Under the pieces are notes generated by a model, which saw nothing but the letters and a program-made list of their open reading frames with translations, was not told where the DNA came from and did no database searches. Of a stretch of DNA of 64,000 bases, positions 8,398 through 16,318 are shown one piece after another. Origin of the DNA: Leptolyngbya subtilissima AS-A7 (lineage in GTDB: Bacteria > Cyanobacteriota > Cyanobacteriia > Phormidesmidales > Phormidesmidaceae); NCBI RefSeq assembly GCF_039962255.1, contig NZ_JAMPKY010000012.1:62001-126000 (forward strand). The letters are read 5' to 3'. Numbering within the stretch: position 1 is the first letter of the stretch; every line of letters starts with the position of its first letter. Position numbers and translations under genes: made by a program.

Positions 8398-9008
8398 ATG
8401 GTTCAGGCGTTATCTCAGCCGTACATGACCTTGCAGGAGTTTTTGGCCTGGTTGCCAGAAACCGGGCGCTACGAGCTGCACGATGGAATGGTAGTTGAAA
8501 TGCAGCCGACGGGGGCACATGAGCAAGTAGTAGGTTTATTGAACCGCAAGTTTAATGTTCTCCTAGAGCAGGAAAACCTCAACTATTTCATACCCAACAC
8601 AGTATTGAGCAGCCCTTGGGCTATGAGAGTAGCTATAAGCCAGACGTGCTATTGGTAGATACCGCCGCGCTGGCCCAAGAGCCTCTGTGGAAGCGGGAAT
8701 CGGTGCTTACCCTGGCCAGTTCGATCAAGCTCTTAGTGGAAGTTGTCTCAACCAACTGGCCCGATGATTACGCCCGTAAGTTTGAAGATTATGAAGCCAT
8801 GGGCATTGGTGAATACTAGATTGTGGACTACCTGGGCCTAGGCGGTCGCCGCTACATTGGCAATCCTAAGCAACCGACCATTACTATTTGCCGCTGGGCT
8901 AATGGCGCCTACGAAACTCAGCTTTTTCGCCAGAAAGACAATATTGTCCCGCCAGGAGTGCCGAATTTGCGGCTAACGGCCAACGAGATCTTCGAAGCGG
9001 GCCAGTAA
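8398..9008 (+). pseudogene. Uma2-family (DUF820) endonuclease-like gene, broken by a frameshift and a nonsense codon
   Basis: The N-terminal part (8398 to about 8610) reads MTLQEFLAWLPETGRYELHD, the Uma2 start. The rest continues in another frame: GYESSYKPDVLLVD with the PD...D core, KLLVEVVSTNWPDDYARKFEDY with the E-x-V motif. Near 8817 a TAG replaces the expected Trp codon of EYWIVDYLGLGG, and the frame then runs to the usual C terminus. So there is one frameshift around 8600-8615 and one in-frame stop. Uma2 proteins have a PD-(D/E)xK fold and are greatly expanded in cyanobacteria; their role is uncertain. Confidence 0.85.
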
Positions 9009-9033
9009 ATCATTCAGCAGAACTCTAAAACAT

Positions 9034-9065
9034 AAAGGGCGGCGAGGAAATCCTCGCCGCCCTTT
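9034..9065 (-). terminator. rbc operon terminator (bidirectional)
   Basis: A perfect 14-bp stem (9034-9047 with 9052-9065) with a 4-base loop, followed on the minus strand by TTTATGTTTT. It lies 33 bases beyond the rbcS stop and also faces the end of the Uma2 pseudogene. Confidence 0.88.
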
Positions 9066-9097
9066 GTCTTGTTGTCTAACCCTTTACAGGTAAGACC

Positions 9098-9445
9098 TTA
9101 GTAGCGGTAGCCGCTGCTGGTAGCACCGGGCTTGTGCACGATGAAGCTAGCGATCTGGCACTGCTTGACGTTGTCAAAGCCCACCACGCGGATGTAGCAG
9201 TTGGAGTACTCAGAACGGCAGGCCTGCACTTCGCTCAACACTTCTTGGGTAGAATTGGCATTGAACAGGGGCAGTTTCCACATGGTCCAGTAATACTCCT
9301 CGGGGTTCGAGGCTTCGTTGAACTCAATAGCGGGGAAATAGCCCTGCTTCAGGATGTAGGCAATTTGCCGCTCGATTTGGGCATCGGTGAGCGGGGGCAG
9401 GTAAGACATCGTTTCAAAACGACGCTCTTTGGGCAGAGTTTTCAT
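9098..9445 (-). CDS. rbcS: Rubisco small subunit
   Basis: The 115-residue form IB small subunit caps the L8 core of Rubisco. Typical segments are [43 protein letters not shown] and [14 protein letters not shown]. It is the last gene of rbcL-rbcX-rbcS and is followed by a strong terminator. The gap to rbcX is 81 bases, and the start is preceded by a GAGGA-type ribosome-binding site. No carboxysomal genes follow it here; ccm genes must be elsewhere. Confidence 0.97.
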   Translation of the reverse strand: MKTLPKERRFETMSYLPPLTDAQIERQIAYILKQGYFPAIEFNEASNPEEYYWTMWKLPLFNANSTQEVLSEVQACRSEYSNCYIRVVGFDNVKQCQIASFIVHKPGATSSGYRY

Positions 9446-9526
9446 AGGTCCTCGTTAGGTTGACTAGGGTGCGATCGGCTGACGCCGTGAACTAAATGAA
9501 TGAGCAACAGAGTTGAACTCAATCGC

Positions 9527-9955
9527 CTACTCAGGGGAGGGGTCGCTGTCAGCCGTGGATTCTTGCGGGACATCAGTGTCCTCAACAAATTCTGAATCTA
9601 CGGCGTGTTCGGCATCTCCGAGCTGGGTAATGCGCTCTAAATGCTGGCGGCGGTGTTCCATATTGGCCTGCTGAATACTGGTGACTACCATCTCGGGCAA
9701 AAACTCGCAGATACCCTCTGCAATGTGCTGCCGCACGGTCATCACCCGAATCGCCAGGTCTGCGCTTTCTTCCAGCAGGGCGCTCAGGTAGGCTTCACCA
9801 TCCTGGAGCGCTTCCTTAGTCGAAAACGCGTTGAGCCAATAGGCACGGGAGGGGTTGGTTTCCTTGAGCTGATCCAGCACCGTTTTCACGGCCTGAAAAG
9901 TCAGATAGCTAGTGAGCACCTTAGCGGTGTCTTTAGCTGATTGCTTAAGGTCCAT
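9527..9955 (-). CDS. rbcX: Rubisco assembly chaperone RbcX
   Basis: The 142-residue protein is the four-helix chaperone that clamps the C-terminal tail of RbcL during L8 assembly. The core matches: SAKDTAKVLTSYLTFQAVK, LKETNPSRAYWLNAFS, QDGEAYLSALLEES and VMTVRQHIAEGICEFLPEMV. About 30 residues at the C terminus are acidic and low in complexity (EDTDVPQESTADSDPSPE), a tail that is variable in this family. I chose ATG 9955, which starts MDLKQSAKDTA; upstream in-frame sequence to 10144 is intergenic. It sits 189 bases downstream of rbcL. Confidence 0.95.
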   Translation of the reverse strand: MDLKQSAKDTAKVLTSYLTFQAVKTVLDQLKETNPSRAYWLNAFSTKEALQDGEAYLSALLEESADLAIRVMTVRQHIAEGICEFLPEMVVTSIQQANMEHRRQHLERITQLGDAEHAVDSEFVEDTDVPQESTADSDPSPE

Positions 9956-10144
9956 CGGTGTCTCTCGAACGATTGACGTAGACCCCACCATGGGGGCGGT
10001 TGGTAGCCCTGATCTAAGCCCGAATGGTTTGAAGATTCGGTAACTTGTGCAGCATTCCAAAAAATTTTGAGACCCTGCAAATCGGTGAACTGCCAACGCG
10101 CCCTGAGCCGTCGCCCAGCGGGTACCGCAGTACCCAACTGTCAT

Positions 10145-11575
10145 CTAGATGGTGTCAACGGTGTCGAACTCGAACTTGATTTCCTTCCACAATTCGCAGG
10201 CGGCAGCCAGTTCGGGCGACCACTTGCAGGCTTCGCGGATGATGTCGCCACCTTCGCGGGCCAGGTCACGGCCTTCGTTACGGGCCTGAACGCAAGCTTC
10301 TAGAGCTACGCGGTTAGCGGTAGCACCCGGCGCGTTACCCCAGGGGTGGCCCAGAGTACCACCACCAAACTGCAGCACGGAGTCGTCGCCGAAGATTTCC
10401 ACCAGCGCGGGCATGTGCCACACGTGGATACCACCGGAGGCCACAGCCATGACGCCGCCCATGGAAGCCCAGTCTTGGGTGAAGTAGATACCGCGAGACT
10501 TGTCTTGCTCGATGTAGTTTTCGCGCAGCAGGTCAACGAAGCCCAGAGTACCGGCACGATCGCCCTCTAGCTTACCCACAACGGTACCGGTGTGAATGTG
10601 GTCACCACCGGACATCCGCAGGCACTTAGCTAGCACACGGAAGTGAATACCGTGGTTCTTCTGACGGTCGATTACAGCGTGCATGGCGCGGTGAATGTGC
10701 AGCAGCACACCGTTGTCGCGGCACCAGTGAGCCAGGCTGGTGTTGGCGGTAAAGCCACCGGTCAAGAAGTCGTGCATGATGATGGGCATGTCGAGTTCTT
10801 TGGCGTACTCGGCCCGCTTGATCATCTCTTCGCAGGTGGCGGCGGTGACGTTCAGGTAGTGACCCTTGATCTCACCGGTTTCAGCTTGGGACTTGTGAAT
10901 GGCATCGGCCACAAACAAGAAGCGATCGCGCCAGCGCTGGAAGGGCTGGGAGTTGATGTTCTCGTCATCCTTGGTGAAGTCGAGACCACCGCGCAGGCAC
11001 TCATACACGGCGCGGCCGTAGTTCTTCGCCGACAGACCGAGCTTGGGCTTGATGGTGCAGCCCAGCAGGGGACGACCGTACTTGTTGAGGCGATCGCGCT
11101 CTACCTGAATACCGTGGGGAGGACCTTGGAAGGTCTTCAGATAGGCCACGGGAATGCGCAGGTCTTCGAGACGCAGGGCGCGCAGGGCTTTAAAGCCAAA
11201 CACGTTACCGACTAGGGAGGTCAGTAGGTTGGTAACCGAGCCTTCCTCAAACAGGTCGAGGGGGTAAGCCACATAGCAGATGTACTGGTTGTCTTCACCG
11301 GGCACGGGCTCGATGTCGTAGCAACGACCCTTGTACCGATCCATGTCGGTCAGTAGGTCGGTCCACACCGTAGTCCAGGTACCGGTGGAAGATTCAGCGG
11401 CCACAGCAGCAGCGCACTCTTCGGGCGGTACGCCGGGCTGGGGAGTCATCCGGAACGCCGCCAGGATGTCGGTATCCTTAGGCGTGTAATCCGGGGTGTA
11501 GTAGGTCAGTTTGTAGTCCTTAACCCCGGCGCTGTATCCAGCTTTTGATTGAGTCGTCGTCTGAGAGTAAGACAT
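10145..11575 (-). CDS. rbcL: Rubisco large subunit, form IB
   Basis: The 476-residue enzyme fixes CO2 onto ribulose-1,5-bisphosphate. The catalytic segments are intact: [31 protein letters not shown] with the carbamylated Lys, [12 protein letters not shown], and [19 protein letters not shown]. The C-terminal tail ends KFEFDTV, the part bound by RbcX. The N-terminal sequence ([20 protein letters not shown]) places it in the cyanobacterial/plant form IB group. A ribosome-binding site (GGGAGACATG) precedes the start. It is the first gene of the operon, with a long leader upstream. Confidence 0.98.
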   Translation of the reverse strand: MSYSQTTTQSKAGYSAGVKDYKLTYYTPDYTPKDTDILAAFRMTPQPGVPPEECAAAVAAESSTGTWTTVWTDLLTDMDRYKGRCYDIEPVPGEDNQYICYVAYPLDLFEEGSVTNLLTSLVGNVFGFKALRALRLEDLRIPVAYLKTFQGPPHGIQVERDRLNKYGRPLLGCTIKPKLGLSAKNYGRAVYECLRGGLDFTKDDENINSQPFQRWRDRFLFVADAIHKSQAETGEIKGHYLNVTAATCEEMIKRAEYAKELDMPIIMHDFLTGGFTANTSLAHWCRDNGVLLHIHRAMHAVIDRQKNHGIHFRVLAKCLRMSGGDHIHTGTVVGKLEGDRAGTLGFVDLLRENYIEQDKSRGIYFTQDWASMGGVMAVASGGIHVWHMPALVEIFGDDSVLQFGGGTLGHPWGNAPGATANRVALEACVQARNEGRDLAREGGDIIREACKWSPELAAACELWKEIKFEFDTVDTI

Positions 11576-12066
11576 GTCTCCCTTCCTGTGAATCTAAGAA
11601 ATCCCTCAAGCGAACCCCTGCAGCCTAGCCACACACAAACAAGCTTCCTCAGTTAAGGAAGCCTCTGCTCAGCCCAAGCCCCGGTCAGTCCACGCTAATT
11701 TGAGACGAGTAGAAATACTAAAGCACCCTCAAAACCAGCCCTCAAAACGGCTAACCCTGCAAATGCTTTTAGTATTTTTAATTACCGTATGGTTAGCATA
11801 CTATCAGCGATTGGATAAGTTTAATTTTGGAAGATCTGTATACATTCATAACTAAAAACTATGAATCCAGATGAACCTAGGTGTGGGTTTCTCAAGTTCT
11901 TTGAAGCAAGCCGTGTTCTAGGCCCCGACAGTGCTGGCAGGTAAAATCTCCCCAAAGACTCCGCTCTCTGAAATTGTCGATATACTGTAACGCTTGAGGT
12001 GCCCAAACCCTTGATAGTCATCCATTAGGGGCTATTGCACGCCACCGCAAACCGTGGGGAGAGATT
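11576..12066. promoter_or_regulatory. rbcL leader and promoter region
   Basis: About 490 bases without a credible gene. Close to rbcL there is a small hairpin (GCTTCCT at 11643-11649 with AGGAAGC at 11656-11662) inside the presumed leader. Further out is an AT-rich stretch (about 11765-11800) with a dyad at 11787-11801. Beyond it the sequence leads to the divergent propeller gene. Long rbc leaders are usual in cyanobacteria; I cannot fix the transcription start. Confidence 0.6.
11787..11801. promoter_or_regulatory. T-N11-A dyad upstream of rbcL, candidate LysR-type (RbcR/CcmR-like) site
   Basis: GTATG-GTTAG-CATAC is an exact inverted repeat of 5-base arms and fits the LysR-family pattern T-N11-A. 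It lies about 212 bases before the rbcL start within an AT-rich stretch. LysR-type regulators control Rubisco genes in many autotrophs. Binding here is an inference from the dyad and its position. Confidence 0.4.
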
Positions 12067-13107
12067 ATGTTAAGCCTGCTGGTTCTATCGTCGCTAACGC
12101 TGTCACCGGGAAGTTTTCATCAGCCATCCCTTACCCTTGGGGAAACCGCTCCGCGTCTATCACCCTTCGCTCTCGACGCCCATCGTTCCCCGGCCCCTGC
12201 GATCGCCCAAGCTCCCCTCACCAGCGATTATCGCGTTACCGCCCTACAGCCCGACTTTACTGGCGACCTCTGGGTCGGCTCCTGGGCAGGGCTATCTCGC
12301 ATCAACCCCGAAACCGGGCAAGTACTGCAACGCGTCAGAATGCCTAGCCGCACCCTAGAATCTCTAGCCCAAGATCGGGTCGGGCGGATTTGGGTAGGCA
12401 CCTATGACGGCCTAGTACGGGTCGACCCACGCACTAACGTCATTACCACTCAAAACTTCACCCTGCCCTCTAACCGGGTGCTGTCGATGTTGGTAGACAG
12501 CCGCGGCTTTCTCTGGGCCGGTACCGATCGCGGCCTAGTTATGATCAGCCCCGATCGCGGCCTGCTCATGACCACCGTGCAGCGCCTGCCGGGGGTGAGC
12601 GCCAACGCCCTCGCCCTCGACGGCAACAACAACCTTTGGGTTGGCACCCTCAGCGGCCTGGTACAGATCAATACGGCCAATGCCTTCCCCGTTCGCGAAG
12701 TCAGCGACCTGCCCGGCGGCGCGGTGCAGTCGCTCACCCTCGGCCCCGAGGGAAATCTCTGGGTTGGCACAGCCAGCAGTCTTTTGGTCGTAGACCCGGT
12801 GCGGTCTGAGCTGGTGCGATCGGTGGGGACAATGCGCGACAAAAACGTGCAAACGGTCGAGTTTGACCAGGCCGGAAATGTTTGGGTGGGCACCACCACA
12901 GGTCTGTTTAAGATCAAGCCCGACAGCGGCGAACTGCTGGGTCAGGTGCCATCTCTGCCCTCCGGGCGCATTCTGTCACTGTCACCCAACACAGGCAACA
13001 AGATCTGGGTGGGCACCAGCGAAGGACTAGGCTGGGTCAGCCTAACCACGGGCGACGGCAACCCTCACTGGGGCTTGGTGAGCCCTACCGTCGTTCAAAC
13101 CCGCTAA
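12067..13107 (+). CDS. Stand-alone seven-repeat Reg_prop beta-propeller protein, exported
   Basis: The 346-residue protein has a signal-like N terminus and then seven repeats of the two-component-regulator propeller type, each with a core like LWVGSWAGLSRINPETG: RIWVGTYDGLVRVDP, FLWAGTDRGLVMISP, NLWVGTLSGLVQINT, NLWVGTASSLLVVDP, NVWVGTTTGLFKIKP, KIWVGTSEGLGWVSL. These repeats normally form the sensor of hybrid histidine kinases, but no membrane, kinase or GGDEF domain is attached here. It is probably a periplasmic or surface ligand-binding propeller. The ligand is unknown. Confidence 0.8.
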   Translation: MLSLLVLSSLTLSPGSFHQPSLTLGETAPRLSPFALDAHRSPAPAIAQAPLTSDYRVTALQPDFTGDLWVGSWAGLSRINPETGQVLQRVRMPSRTLESLAQDRVGRIWVGTYDGLVRVDPRTNVITTQNFTLPSNRVLSMLVDSRGFLWAGTDRGLVMISPDRGLLMTTVQRLPGVSANALALDGNNNLWVGTLSGLVQINTANAFPVREVSDLPGGAVQSLTLGPEGNLWVGTASSLLVVDPVRSELVRSVGTMRDKNVQTVEFDQAGNVWVGTTTGLFKIKPDSGELLGQVPSLPSGRILSLSPNTGNKIWVGTSEGLGWVSLTTGDGNPHWGLVSPTVVQTR

Positions 13108-13355
13108 AGATTCTAGAAGGTCCTAATATTTGCGGAGTAGCGTCAGGCGGTGCTTAACCGCTGCCAAACCCTGTGCCTCGCTGCACTATGATGAACCGCT
13201 CGCCTAACCCAAAGCTTTCTGACCAAGGCAATGTGCCCGAAGGATGCGCCGTGGCTAACTAAGCGTTCCATGGATTACGGCTCAAGCGTAGGTTAGGGAA
13301 ATCTTGTCAGCTTCGACTGGGCCTGACGAAACGCTACATGCAGCAATCAATATAG

Positions 13356-14003
13356 TTACGTAACCGCGTAAACCCGTACGGGGAAGGTGCCGAAGTTCTG
13401 GACCTTAACGGGCACGGCGTGTAGCTTGAATTTTGACTCGGGAAGACTTTCGAGGTTGCACATGTGCTCAACGATGGGAATATCTGCACCCAACAAGATT
13501 GAATGCACAGGGCGATGGCCATCGCTAGTGTCGTCAATATTGAGCGAGTCAATGCCCACCAATCGAGCACCAGCGGTTTTGAGCCACTCTGCCGTCGCTG
13601 CGGTTAGAAAGGGATGCCCCTTAAAGTATTGGGCTGTACGCCAGTGCTGAGACCACCCGGTATGTACAAGTACAGCTTTGCCCTGAACCGCTGCCCCTGC
13701 AAACAACTCTGGGCCGATCGCCCGTTGCGCTGGGTCAGCCCGAAACAGTAGCCCATCGACATCGGCGATGGATTCTAAAGGCAGTTCTGATAAATCTTTG
13801 CCCTCGGCATAGCGATGAAAGGGCGAATCGATGTACGTACCGGTGTTGGCCGCCATTTCGATTTTGCCAATGTGGAAAGTGGTGCCTTTGGCGTAGTGGG
13901 CCTGCGAGGCTTCTCGGCTGAGAAAATCGCAAATGATGGGGCCAGGAATACCTTCGTAGGTAATCATGCCGTGCTCTACGGTGTGGCTCAGATCGATCAG
14001 CAT
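13356..14003 (-). CDS. Cyclase-family (kynurenine formamidase-like) metal-dependent hydrolase
   Basis: The 215-residue protein belongs to the cyclase/KynB-like family. It starts LIDLSHTVEHGMITYEGIPG and has the metal-binding region AANTGTYIDSPFHRYAEGKD, where the family has HxGTHxDxPxH; here the first His and the second His are replaced (N-TGTYIDSPFH). It also shows VLVHTGWSQHW and GIDSLNIDD. The changed metal-site residues mean kynurenine formamidase activity should not be assumed. The gene lies alone between hairpin-poor spacers. Confidence 0.8.
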   Translation of the reverse strand: MLIDLSHTVEHGMITYEGIPGPIICDFLSREASQAHYAKGTTFHIGKIEMAANTGTYIDSPFHRYAEGKDLSELPLESIADVDGLLFRADPAQRAIGPELFAGAAVQGKAVLVHTGWSQHWRTAQYFKGHPFLTAATAEWLKTAGARLVGIDSLNIDDTSDGHRPVHSILLGADIPIVEHMCNLESLPESKFKLHAVPVKVQNFGTFPVRVYAVT

Positions 14004-14086
14004 TCTCTTTTCTCTAGCAATAGCTATAGCAGAATGCTAAACCGAGGAAGCCTTTGCCCAGCAGCTTCTAGGCCCCAAAATTAACC

Positions 14087-14623
14087 TTAAAGGCGAGTTT
14101 CCAGGTATTGCCCAATCATAATCTGTTCTCCAGCACGGGAAATGACCGTTTGGCGGGTGCGATAGCGCTGGCCAATCAGCCGTAGTTCCTCTTCAAAAGA
14201 GGAGTCGTTGTACTGGGTTTTGAGCACCAGGGTGCGGCTGTCGGTGAAGTGGTATTGGGCGGTGACAGGTTTAGAGGTAGCAAAGCCGCGATCGCGGTAC
14301 AACGTCGTCCCCCGCACCCCAAAAATGGTACTGCCAGCCACGGGCTTTTTGCCAGTGCCCACGTACTCGCTTTCCCAAGTGACGGTGGTGCCGCAGATTA
14401 GTGGCTTTTGAGGATCCAACTGGTGCAAGGTAGCAAGTTCCAAAAGCTGATCAGCCCCAGCTTCTAGAAACTCGATAGTAATCTGGCTCACTACTTCCTG
14501 AGTTTCGCCGCTTTTGAGGGTGTAGTAGCGACGCTCCGAGCGCCAGTCTCCGGCAGTGTCTTGAAAAAAGGCTTGCACCAAAGGTTCGGCCAAAATGCGG
14601 GCAACATCAGTGGAGAGGGGCAT
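14087..14623 (-). CDS. Phycobiliprotein chromophore lyase, CpcS/CpeS family
   Basis: The 178-residue protein has the lipocalin-like CpcS/CpeS fold: FFQDTAGDWRSERRYYTLKSG at the start, TTVTWESEY, the loop GSTIFGVRGTTLYRDRGF, AQYHFTDSRTLVLKTQYND and a final strand EEELRLIGQRYRTRQTVI. Such lyases attach phycocyanobilin or related bilins to Cys of phycobiliproteins. I chose ATG 14623, which matches family length; 12 more in-frame residues lie upstream. A second lyase is divergent at 14916. Which subfamily (CpcS, CpcU or CpcV) it is cannot be told safely. Confidence 0.85.
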   Translation of the reverse strand: MPLSTDVARILAEPLVQAFFQDTAGDWRSERRYYTLKSGETQEVVSQITIEFLEAGADQLLELATLHQLDPQKPLICGTTVTWESEYVGTGKKPVAGSTIFGVRGTTLYRDRGFATSKPVTAQYHFTDSRTLVLKTQYNDSSFEEELRLIGQRYRTRQTVISRAGEQIMIGQYLETRL

Positions 14624-14915
14624 AGTCAGCCATCCAAAGAGAGGGACATGGAGCAGCAAAAGTCAATCCGAAAAAGTAAGATTGTTAAACTTCTTAACTT
14701 TAGTACCTATCATAATAGGCTGGCAGGCGTCCGACAATGACCCAAGCGGGTGATTTAGCCAAACTTGTCGCCTATCCTACGCAGTCTCACGGGAGATTCT
14801 GTAAGCATTAATACTTAAGGCTGGAATGCGTTGAAGGCAGGGTCTTAGGCGGTTGATGAGAGCCTCCGCAAACCCTGGTACCGTAGGAGGTAATGCACTC
14901 CTTTGGGCTAACAGA
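14624..14915. other. Divergent promoter region between two bilin lyase genes
   Basis: About 290 bases between divergently transcribed lyases. A short hairpin AGGAG...CTCCT lies at about 14885-14903, just before the plus-strand start at 14916, and could affect translation of that gene. An AT-rich stretch at 14690-14725 (TTAACTTTAGTACCTATCATAATAGG) probably holds a promoter. Confidence 0.4.
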
Positions 14916-15473
14916 ATGGATTTAGCCGACATCACCTACTTTTTCAACTGCTGCATTGGCCAATGGTCGATTGAGCGCACCTACCACTACATTGCCCAGC
15001 AAGATGTGGAGCGATCGCACACCGACTTTCGCGTCGATGCCATCACCCCCGAGCTGCGGCGCAAAGTGCTAGCCGACAACGGCTACAACCAGATAGATAA
15101 TATCGACCAGCTGCCCGGCTTTCAGCTCGCCTTCCACACCGTGTCTGACAAAGGCGAAGAAGTCTCTCAGGAGCTGCGAGCCCTATTTGTGCCCAAGCAG
15201 CAAGAGGGGACCATGCTATCGGGAGATTATTTGCGCGATCGCGCCTACGAAGAAGACCGCCCGATCATCTCCACCTTCACCTACAACCAGAGCAACCACG
15301 AACTGCTCATGACCACCCCCTACACCCGCGTGGTCTCCGTCGACTCCATTCTGCTAGTCAACCCCAACATGCGCATTCGCCGCATTCTCAACTACCACCG
15401 CCCCGCAGAGGGAGATGCGTTGGATAGCCTAGCGCTGGTTGGGTTTGGCGTGGAGCAGAAGGTGGAAGGGTAG
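14916..15473 (+). CDS. Phycobiliprotein lyase-like protein of the CpcS/CpeS fold
   Basis: The 185-residue protein begins MDLADITYFFNCCIGQWSIE, and FFNCCIGQWSIERTYHYI matches the first strand and helix of the CpeS/CpcS lipocalin family (FFxxSxGxWxSxRTxH). Later segments GFQLAFHTVSDKGEE, TISTFTYN-like strands and NPNMRIRRILNYHR fit the family end (SPNLRMRTSV). The middle differs from classical CpcS, so it may act as a partner or a specialised lyase. I chose ATG 14916; the frame is open upstream but without family similarity. Confidence 0.75.
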   Translation: MDLADITYFFNCCIGQWSIERTYHYIAQQDVERSHTDFRVDAITPELRRKVLADNGYNQIDNIDQLPGFQLAFHTVSDKGEEVSQELRALFVPKQQEGTMLSGDYLRDRAYEEDRPIISTFTYNQSNHELLMTTPYTRVVSVDSILLVNPNMRIRRILNYHRPAEGDALDSLALVGFGVEQKVEG

Positions 15474-15869
15474 GCGGGTAGATGGGTGGATGGGTAGATG
15501 GGTATTGAGGAAGGTGAGGGGGTAAGAGGGTGAATGTTGCTCACAGGTTGATTGGCAGAACAGAGGTTAAAACCGATGATCGGTTAGTCCTTTCCGTGGG
15601 GTGAAGGGCGGCGGAACGCCTTTCTCGATGGGGGTCTGGGGCCAGCGAAATGGCCCCAGCAGTAGATGTGGCTTTGACCCAAATTGTGCACCGCACGCCT
15701 TCTCAGCCATAATATCGAGTCTCGTGATGCATTGCTTCGCGAATGCACCCTACTAGCTCCACTCTTTGGCCGAAGTTTCAAAAAATCAAATTTGGCAGAT
15801 CTGAGCAGCCTATGAAATAATGAAAGACTGTGTATTATTTCTGCCCGCCCTATTTTCAGGTAAACAGTC
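15474..15869. repeat. Intergenic region with tandem octamers, hairpins and a palindromic repeat
   Basis: About 395 bases without a gene. Right at the preceding stop there are octamer repeats of the type GGGTAGAT/GGGTGGAT (15476-15505). A perfect 9-bp hairpin lies at 15636-15659 (CTGGGGCCA/TGGCCCCAG). A TGCATT...AATGCA palindrome of the type gatgcattgcttcgcgaatgc lies about 15727-15753. The end of the region must contain the promoter of rpmG. Confidence 0.6.
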
Positions 15870-16058
15870 ATGGCTAAAGGCGTCCGCCTCGTCATAACCC
15901 TAGAGTGCACCGAATGCCGGACCAACCCCGACAAGCGCTCTAACGGTGTATCGCGCTACACCACCCAAAAAAACCGTCGTAACACGACCAACCGCATCGA
16001 ACTCAAGAAGTTCTGCACCCACTGCAACAAGCACGCTATCCACAAAGAAATCAAGTAA
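15870..16058 (+). CDS. rpmG: 50S ribosomal protein L33
   Basis: The 62-residue zinc-binding L33 shows [17 protein letters not shown] with CxxC, and [13 protein letters not shown] with the second CxxC. These are the four zinc ligands of the C+ form. The order rpmG-rpsR with an RNase II/R gene next is well conserved in cyanobacteria. The gap to rpsR is 9 bases, so they are co-transcribed. Confidence 0.96.
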   Translation: MAKGVRLVITLECTECRTNPDKRSNGVSRYTTQKNRRNTTNRIELKKFCTHCNKHAIHKEIK

Positions 16059-16067
16059 TTAGTACCC

Positions 16068-16283
16068 ATGGCCTATTTTCGTCGTCGAGTATCTCCAATC
16101 AAGCCCGAAGACCCGATCGACTACAAAGATGTCGATCTGCTTCGTAAGTTCATCACCGAGCGCGGCAAAATTTTGCCCCGCCGCATCACTGGCTTGACCG
16201 CTAAACAACAGCGGGCACTCACCACAGCCATCAAGCGGGCGCGGATTATCGCCCTGCTGCCCTATGTGAATGGGGAAGGCTAG
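16068..16283 (+). CDS. rpsR: 30S ribosomal protein S18
   Basis: The 71-residue protein matches S18: [38 protein letters not shown], and [21 protein letters not shown]18 binds 16S rRNA in the platform with S6. It is 9 bases after rpmG and 35 bases before the RNase R-like gene. Confidence 0.97.
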   Translation: MAYFRRRVSPIKPEDPIDYKDVDLLRKFITERGKILPRRITGLTAKQQRALTTAIKRARIIALLPYVNGEG

Positions 16284-16318
16284 GCTAGGCTAGGGATGGC
16301 GATCGCTAGGGTGTTGGC

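Noticed and set aside
10643-11215. 190-codon plus-strand frame inside rbcL
   Set aside because: Antisense shadow of the highly biased rbcL codons.
11821-12021. 66-codon minus-strand frame upstream of rbcL
   Set aside because: Lies in the promoter region and looks like random sequence.
15584-15934. 116-codon minus-strand frame across the rpmG start
   Set aside because: It overlaps the repeats and the start of rpmG, is Arg/Ser-rich and has no similarity; shadow of other signals.
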